From NCBI GenBank assembly GCA_035634255.1, contig DASQDI010000109.1:1-36245 (forward strand): DNA of 36,245 bases. Direction: 5' to 3'. Source of the stretch: DATLMR01 sp035634255. GTDB lineage: Bacteria; Acidobacteriota; Blastocatellia; UBA7656. Made by a program: the position numbers and the translations under genes. Below are positions 32,522 to 36,245 of the stretch, in pieces. Numbering within the stretch: the stretch's first letter is position 1; each line of letters starts with the position of its first letter. The notes below the pieces were generated by a model. The model made no database searches and was not told the origin of the DNA. It saw only the letters and a list, made by a program, of their open reading frames with translations.

Positions 32522-33943
32522 TCACTGAGCGGGCGCGGGGAGCGCGACGACGAAAGTGCTCCCGTCGCCGTCGGACCGGGCCAGTCCAAGAGAGCCGCCG
32601 TGCGCCTCCGCTATCCAGAGCGAGATGGAGAGGCCCAGCCCCGCGCCCGCCCCGCTCGCCGTCTCGGAGCGCGAGCGGGCCTTGTCGACGCGGTAGAACC
32701 GTTCGAATATGTGCGGCCGGGCTTCGGGGGGTATGCCCGACCCCGTGTCCGATATCGAGATCAGGTACTCGCCCCGAGCGAGGATGATGCCGAGGCGGAC
32801 CGCCCCGCCCGGAGGGGTGTGTTTGATGGCATTCCCGAGCAGGTTCAGGAGCATCTGGCGCAGCAGGTCTTCGTCCCCGTGAAAAGGGAACTCGGACGAG
32901 GCGGCGACATCGACGGTAACGTCCTTCTGAGCGGCGAGGACCCTCCCAACGCGGGCGGTCTCTTCGATCAGCTCGTCGAGGTAGAACCGGCTCGCGCGGA
33001 GCGGGTACCGCCCGGCGTCCGCGCGCGCGAGCGTGAACATGTCCTCCACGATGCGGGTCAACCGCCGCGTCTGCTCGCCTATCATCTTTATCGCGTCCCT
33101 GTACTCGTCCTCTTCCCTGTGAGGTTTTTCCAGAGTCACGTCGGCGGCCGTGCGCATGACCGAGAGCGGGGTGCGCAGCTCGTGCGAGGCGTCGGCCATG
33201 AACTGGCGCTGCTGGACGAAGGCCGCGCTGAGCCGCGAGAGCAGCTCGTTGAAAGCCGCGGCGAGCCGCCCGAGTTCGTCGCGCGGGTTCTCGACCAGCA
33301 AACGCTGCTCAAGGTTCTTCGCGCCGATGCGCCGCGCCTGCTCCGACATCGAGACCACGGGGGCGAGGCTCTTGCGCGCGAGGAACCAGCCCCCGATGCC
33401 CGCCAGCAGGAGCGCGAGCGGCACGAGGTAATAAAGGATCTCTCTGAGCGATTCCAGCTCATCCTCTATTCTCTCAAGCGGCTGGGTGGCGAGGACTATG
33501 TAAGGCGTATTCAAAGGCGGGATCGTCACGCGCCGGACCGCCATGCGGTGGTGCTCCCCGTCGTCGTTCCGGTCTTCGACCGTGTAGAGGCTGACCTCGT
33601 CCTGAAGTATCAAAGAGGGGTCGGGCAACTGCGCGTAGAAGTCGTCACTCGAAGTATTCTCTGCGAGCAACCGCCCCGAAGCGTCGAAGATGGCGAGCGC
33701 CTGCTCGGGGTTGAACAGCTCCGCCGCCGTGCTCTGGGCCGCGCCCTCCGGGGTCTGCCCTTCCTCCTCGTCGTTGGTTAGGGATTTGATCGTGATCTGC
33801 ATGAGCGCGCGCAGGCTCTCGTCCACGCGGTCGTGCAGGGCGCTCGAAAGCAGGCTGTAGACTCCGACGCTGAAAGCTATCAGCACAAACGCGAGCACGC
33901 TCACGTACCAGAGGGTAAGCCTTATTCGGACTGAATCAAGCAT
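32522..33943 (-). CDS. sensor histidine kinase
   Basis: 473 residues. Two transmembrane helices (about 10-32 and 170-190) bracket a periplasmic sensor domain (about 35-168). A HAMP domain (about 190-242) leads into HisKA with the phospho-acceptor His254 (FMADASHELRTPLS), then HATPase_c with N box (LLNLLGNAIKHT), G1 (DTGSGIPPE) and G2 (GAGLGLSIS). It autophosphorylates and passes phosphate to the regulator at 33936-34625. The signal is unknown. Its ATG overlaps the end of the regulator gene by 8 bases, so translation is coupled. The architecture matches CusS/QseC/TctE-type kinases. Confidence 0.95.
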   Translation of the reverse strand: MLDSVRIRLTLWYVSVLAFVLIAFSVGVYSLLSSALHDRVDESLRALMQITIKSLTNDEEEGQTPEGAAQSTAAELFNPEQALAIFDASGRLLAENTSSDDFYAQLPDPSLILQDEVSLYTVEDRNDDGEHHRMAVRRVTIPPLNTPYIVLATQPLERIEDELESLREILYYLVPLALLLAGIGGWFLARKSLAPVVSMSEQARRIGAKNLEQRLLVENPRDELGRLAAAFNELLSRLSAAFVQQRQFMADASHELRTPLSVMRTAADVTLEKPHREEDEYRDAIKMIGEQTRRLTRIVEDMFTLARADAGRYPLRASRFYLDELIEETARVGRVLAAQKDVTVDVAASSEFPFHGDEDLLRQMLLNLLGNAIKHTPPGGAVRLGIILARGEYLISISDTGSGIPPEARPHIFERFYRVDKARSRSETASGAGAGLGLSISLWIAEAHGGSLGLARSDGDGSTFVVALPAPAQ

Positions 33944-34625
33944 CCGGGTCGTCGTCCCCCGGCGAGAGCATGTACCCTTCGCCGCGTCTGGTGCGGATGA
34001 GTTTCAGGGGATGGGCTTCGTCGATCTTGCGGCGGAGGCGCTGAATGTATACCTCGATTAGGTTGGAGAAAGGGTCGAAGTTCTCATCCCATACGTGTTC
34101 GGCGATGTCGGAGCGGGTGACGACTTCATTCACGCGGCGCGCGAGGTATTGCAGGAGGGCGTACTCCTTAGCCGTGAGCTCGATGGGGACGCCCGCGCGC
34201 CGCACCTGCCGCGACCGCGTGTCGATGAAGAGGTCCGCGATTTCGAGGGCTTCCGAACGCAAGGCCGGGCCCCTCCGCAAAAGGGCGCGCACGCGCGCCA
34301 GCAACTCGTGAAAGTCGAACGGCTTCACGAGGTAATCGTCCGCCCCCGTGTCGAGCCCCTGCACCCGGTCCTCTACCGAGTCGAGGGCCGTGAGCATCAG
34401 TATCGGCACCGAGGACCCGGCCGCCCGCACCCGCCGGCAGACCTCGAAGCCGTCCCTGCGCGGAAGCATGCAGTCGAGAATTATCAGGTCATAGTCGTTG
34501 AGGGACGCCTGCTCAAGGGCCGCGTCGCCATCCGGCGCGATGTCAATCGCGTAGGCCTGCTCGCGCAAACCCTTGGCCAGCATCCGGGCCGCGTCCGGCT
34601 CATCCTCGACCAGTAATATTCGCAC
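33936..34625 (-). CDS. OmpR/PhoB-family response regulator
   Basis: 229 residues. The receiver domain (1-115) has acidic Asp8, phospho-acceptor Asp51 (LIILDCMLP), Thr79 and Lys101 (LVKPFD). A winged-helix DNA-binding domain (about 128-222) follows, with LTAKEYALLQYL and VEVYIQRLRRKID-like recognition helix and the wing RGEGYML. The start is GTG at 34625, with GGAGGGG about 9 bases upstream. A near-consensus promoter is at 34648-34676. Cognate to the downstream kinase; likely targets include its own operon and perhaps the exported proteins beyond, but no binding site was identified. Confidence 0.96.
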   Translation of the reverse strand: MRILLVEDEPDAARMLAKGLREQAYAIDIAPDGDAALEQASLNDYDLIILDCMLPRRDGFEVCRRVRAAGSSVPILMLTALDSVEDRVQGLDTGADDYLVKPFDFHELLARVRALLRRGPALRSEALEIADLFIDTRSRQVRRAGVPIELTAKEYALLQYLARRVNEVVTRSDIAEHVWDENFDPFSNLIEVYIQRLRRKIDEAHPLKLIRTRRGEGYMLSPGDDDPDA

Positions 34626-34647
34626 CCGTCATTCCCCTCCCCGCATG

Positions 34648-34676
34648 ATTATATTGACCGGCAGGTCGATTTTGAA
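34648..34676 (-). promoter_or_regulatory. promoter of the two-component operon
   Basis: On the minus strand TTCAAA (34676-34671), a 17-base spacer and a perfect TATAAT (34653-34648). Transcription would start near 34640, leaving just enough leader for the GGAGGGG before the GTG at 34625. Confidence 0.65.
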
Positions 34677-34773
34677 TCCGGAAAGCGGCGGCGCGCCATC
34701 CGCGTGATCCGCTCTATCGAACGAAGCCGGTATTCAGACCGCCTTCCGTGTCGCACCCGCTCGAAAATTGTTG

Positions 34774-34779
34774 TACTAT
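34774..34779 (+). promoter_or_regulatory. -10 element (TACTAT) close to the hydroxylase start
   Basis: TTGTACTATTCACGACC precedes the ATG at 34788; the -10 ends 8 bases before it, leaving no room for a leader or Shine-Dalgarno. This is the third leaderless-type arrangement in the window. The -35 is weak. Confidence 0.45.
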
Positions 34780-34787
34780 TCACGACC

Positions 34788-35549
34788 ATGCCGGTATGGG
34801 TTATTAACTGGTTGCGGGCCGCTTCCTGGCCGGAGGTCTTTTTCGTCTTCTTCGTCGAGAACCTCTTCATATTCGCGCTCGTCATCGTGCTCGGGTCCCG
34901 GCTCGCGGCCAGATATAACTCGCGAAGGGTGGCGCTCCGCCCTGACTCGCTCCCGCGCGCGGAGGTGGCGGTCGCGCTTTGCAACGTCCTCCTGAACACG
35001 GCCATCACCGTGGCGGGATTGATCCTCTGGAGGAGGGGCGTGATCGAATTCAGGTCCGACGCCGGGGCGCTCGCCCTGACGGACGTTCTGATCCTGCTTC
35101 TGGTGATGGACCTGCTCATGTACCTGCTCCATCGCGTTGCTCACACGCGCGTACTCTATTCCATCCTGCATCAGTTCCACCACCGGTACGACCGCCCTCG
35201 CCCCCTGACCCTCTTCGCCCTCAACCCGGTTGAGAATCTCGCGTTCGGCACTCTATGGCTCGTCGTGATTTCAGTGTACGACGCTTCATGGCTGGGGATG
35301 TCGATCTACCTGGCCCTGAACGTGGTCTTCGGGGCCGTCGGCCATCTGGGGGTCGAGCCCTTACCGGAAGGGTGGGCCGGTAAGCCCGTCGTCAAATACA
35401 TCGCCGGGGGATCGTTTCACGCCCAGCACCATCAGGACATAGGGCACAATTACGGGTTCTACACTTTAATATGGGATCGAATATTCGGCACCGTGCGGCC
35501 GGATTACGAGCAGAACTTCGGGCGGGTCCCGGACTGGGCGGAGAGGTAA
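34788..35549 (+). CDS. sterol desaturase/fatty acid hydroxylase superfamily membrane protein
   Basis: 253 residues from the ATG at 34788, chosen because a -10 box sits 8 bases upstream and the residues before it are unlike the family. It has four to five membrane helices and the three His boxes of the di-iron hydroxylase superfamily: HRVAH, HQFHH and HAQHH (with a further HNYGFYTLIWDRIFGT tail typical of the family). Enzymes of this type use oxygen and a di-iron centre to hydroxylate or desaturate lipids in the membrane. The lipid substrate is unknown. Divergent from the two-component operon and 48 bases before the PNPOx-like gene. Confidence 0.9.
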   Translation: MPVWVINWLRAASWPEVFFVFFVENLFIFALVIVLGSRLAARYNSRRVALRPDSLPRAEVAVALCNVLLNTAITVAGLILWRRGVIEFRSDAGALALTDVLILLLVMDLLMYLLHRVAHTRVLYSILHQFHHRYDRPRPLTLFALNPVENLAFGTLWLVVISVYDASWLGMSIYLALNVVFGAVGHLGVEPLPEGWAGKPVVKYIAGGSFHAQHHQDIGHNYGFYTLIWDRIFGTVRPDYEQNFGRVPDWAER

Positions 35550-35597
35550 CCCGCACGCCGCGGCCCGAGCCTCGGCCGATTCAGAAAGCGCAACTAT

Positions 35598-36146
35598 ATG
35601 GGCAAAATACTGAAATCCATCACTCCCGACCTCGCGGCCTTCATAAAGGCTCAGCCTCTCTTCTTCGTCGCGACCGCCCCGCTCGCGGCCACGGGCCACG
35701 TGAATCTCTCTCCGAAGGGGCTTGATACGTTCCGCGTCCTGTCGGCGAACCGGGTCGCGTATCTCGACCTGACCGGGAGCGGGAACGAAACGTCGGCGCA
35801 CGTGACGGAGAACTCGCGGATCACTTTCATGTTCTGCTCGTTCGGCGAGAACCCGCTCATTCTCCGGCTGTACGGGAAGGGGCAGGTCGTCCTCCCCGGC
35901 AGCGACCTCTGGCCCGAAGCGGCCTCGCACTTCCCGGTCTATCCGGGAATCCGGCAGGTGGTGATGGTCGATGTCGAGTTCGTTCAGACCTCGTGCGGCT
36001 TCGGCGTCCCGCTCATGGAGTATGGCGGGGACCGCGACAGGCTGTGCCGGTGGGTGAAGACAAAAGGGGAGGAAGGGCTTCGGGAATATCACCGGACGAA
36101 GAACGCGAAGAGCCTCGACGGGCTGGACGCTCCGCTCAGGGATTGA
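35598..36146 (+). CDS. pyridoxamine 5'-phosphate oxidase-like (FMN-binding split barrel) protein
   Basis: 182 residues. The N-terminal segment FIKAQPLFFVATAPLAATGHVNLSPKG is the standard start of the PNPOx-like split barrel; VAYLDLTGSGNETSAHVTEN and ITFMFCSFGENPLILRLYGKG follow, and the tail has CGFGVPLMEY and RLCRWVKTKGEEGL. Members are flavin- or F420-binding oxidoreductases; cofactor and substrate cannot be assigned here. It is not PdxH itself, lacking the PdxH C-terminal pattern. The ATG at 35598 has no clear Shine-Dalgarno and lies 48 bases after the hydroxylase stop, so it may be co-transcribed with it. Confidence 0.88.
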   Translation: MGKILKSITPDLAAFIKAQPLFFVATAPLAATGHVNLSPKGLDTFRVLSANRVAYLDLTGSGNETSAHVTENSRITFMFCSFGENPLILRLYGKGQVVLPGSDLWPEAASHFPVYPGIRQVVMVDVEFVQTSCGFGVPLMEYGGDRDRLCRWVKTKGEEGLREYHRTKNAKSLDGLDAPLRD

Positions 36147-36245
36147 GGGATCGAACGCAACCGCCTATCGACATTCGGTCACTCGGAGTTAATATGCAGG
36201 GCCGGGCCGCGCAAGGAGCCTCTCGCGTCTAACGCCGGCCACCCG
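36147..36245. other. right-end intergenic sequence, nothing assigned
   Basis: The last 99 bases contain no frame or palindrome that can be supported. An AAGGAG at about 36209-36214 could be a ribosome site for a gene beyond the edge. Confidence 0.3.

Overview
This is a high-GC window from a free-living Gram-negative bacterium. The content suggests an acidobacterium, most likely class Blastocatellia: a secreted tricorn-type protease, a GH13 enzyme ending in HYR-type repeats, a 'DLTGTW...DPSKS' secreted protein, a 'MARGWESK' small protein, and GC-rich 'GGGGCC' intergenic repeats. This placement is inferred from remembered family distributions, not from a marker gene. No rRNA, tRNA, CRISPR array or intact transposase was seen.

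Layout. 1-4000: the end of an unknown small gene and a large secreted alpha-amylase-family protein. 4167-7151: a Crp/Fnr regulator, intact, beside two broken nitric-oxide stress genes, ric (one frameshift) and a single-subunit quinol-type nitric oxide reductase (nonsense codon, two large deletions, one frameshift). 7219-10965: a minus-strand aminotransferase-proB-proA cluster for proline synthesis. 11127-12498: a small conserved protein and thioredoxin reductase. 12600-16301: a secreted tricorn protease homolog behind a long structured leader. 16406-19674: an O-methyltransferase, then a small Cys/His-rich secreted protein followed by a cytochrome c / His-rich linker / outer-membrane-type fusion, probably a metal or redox surface module. 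19749-25203: a phosphopantetheinyl transferase, a secreted lipocalin-like protein, cardiolipin synthase, a GlsB/YeaQ membrane protein, a coiled-coil protein, a PilZ protein and a ferric-reductase-like membrane protein.

25317-26106 is a scar of mobile DNA: a ribbon-helix-helix-type gene with an A8 frameshift, two tandem 15-bp palindromic operators and a truncated, frameshifted DNA methyltransferase. It lies directly downstream of the type IV pilus motor operon pilB-pilT-pilC (26181-30472, minus strand). 30982-34625 holds a DUF3616-like protein, a secreted hypothetical protein and an OmpR-type two-component system. The right end carries a sterol-desaturase-type membrane hydroxylase and a PNPOx-like flavoprotein on the plus strand.

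Several promoters have the -10 box 6-9 bases before the start codon, suggesting leaderless mRNAs. The convergent junctions are filled by strong GC-rich inverted repeats that could act as bidirectional terminators. The most unusual items are the cytochrome/His-rich/barrel fusion, the decayed NO-detoxification locus with its surviving regulator and operator, and the RHH gene with tandem operators.
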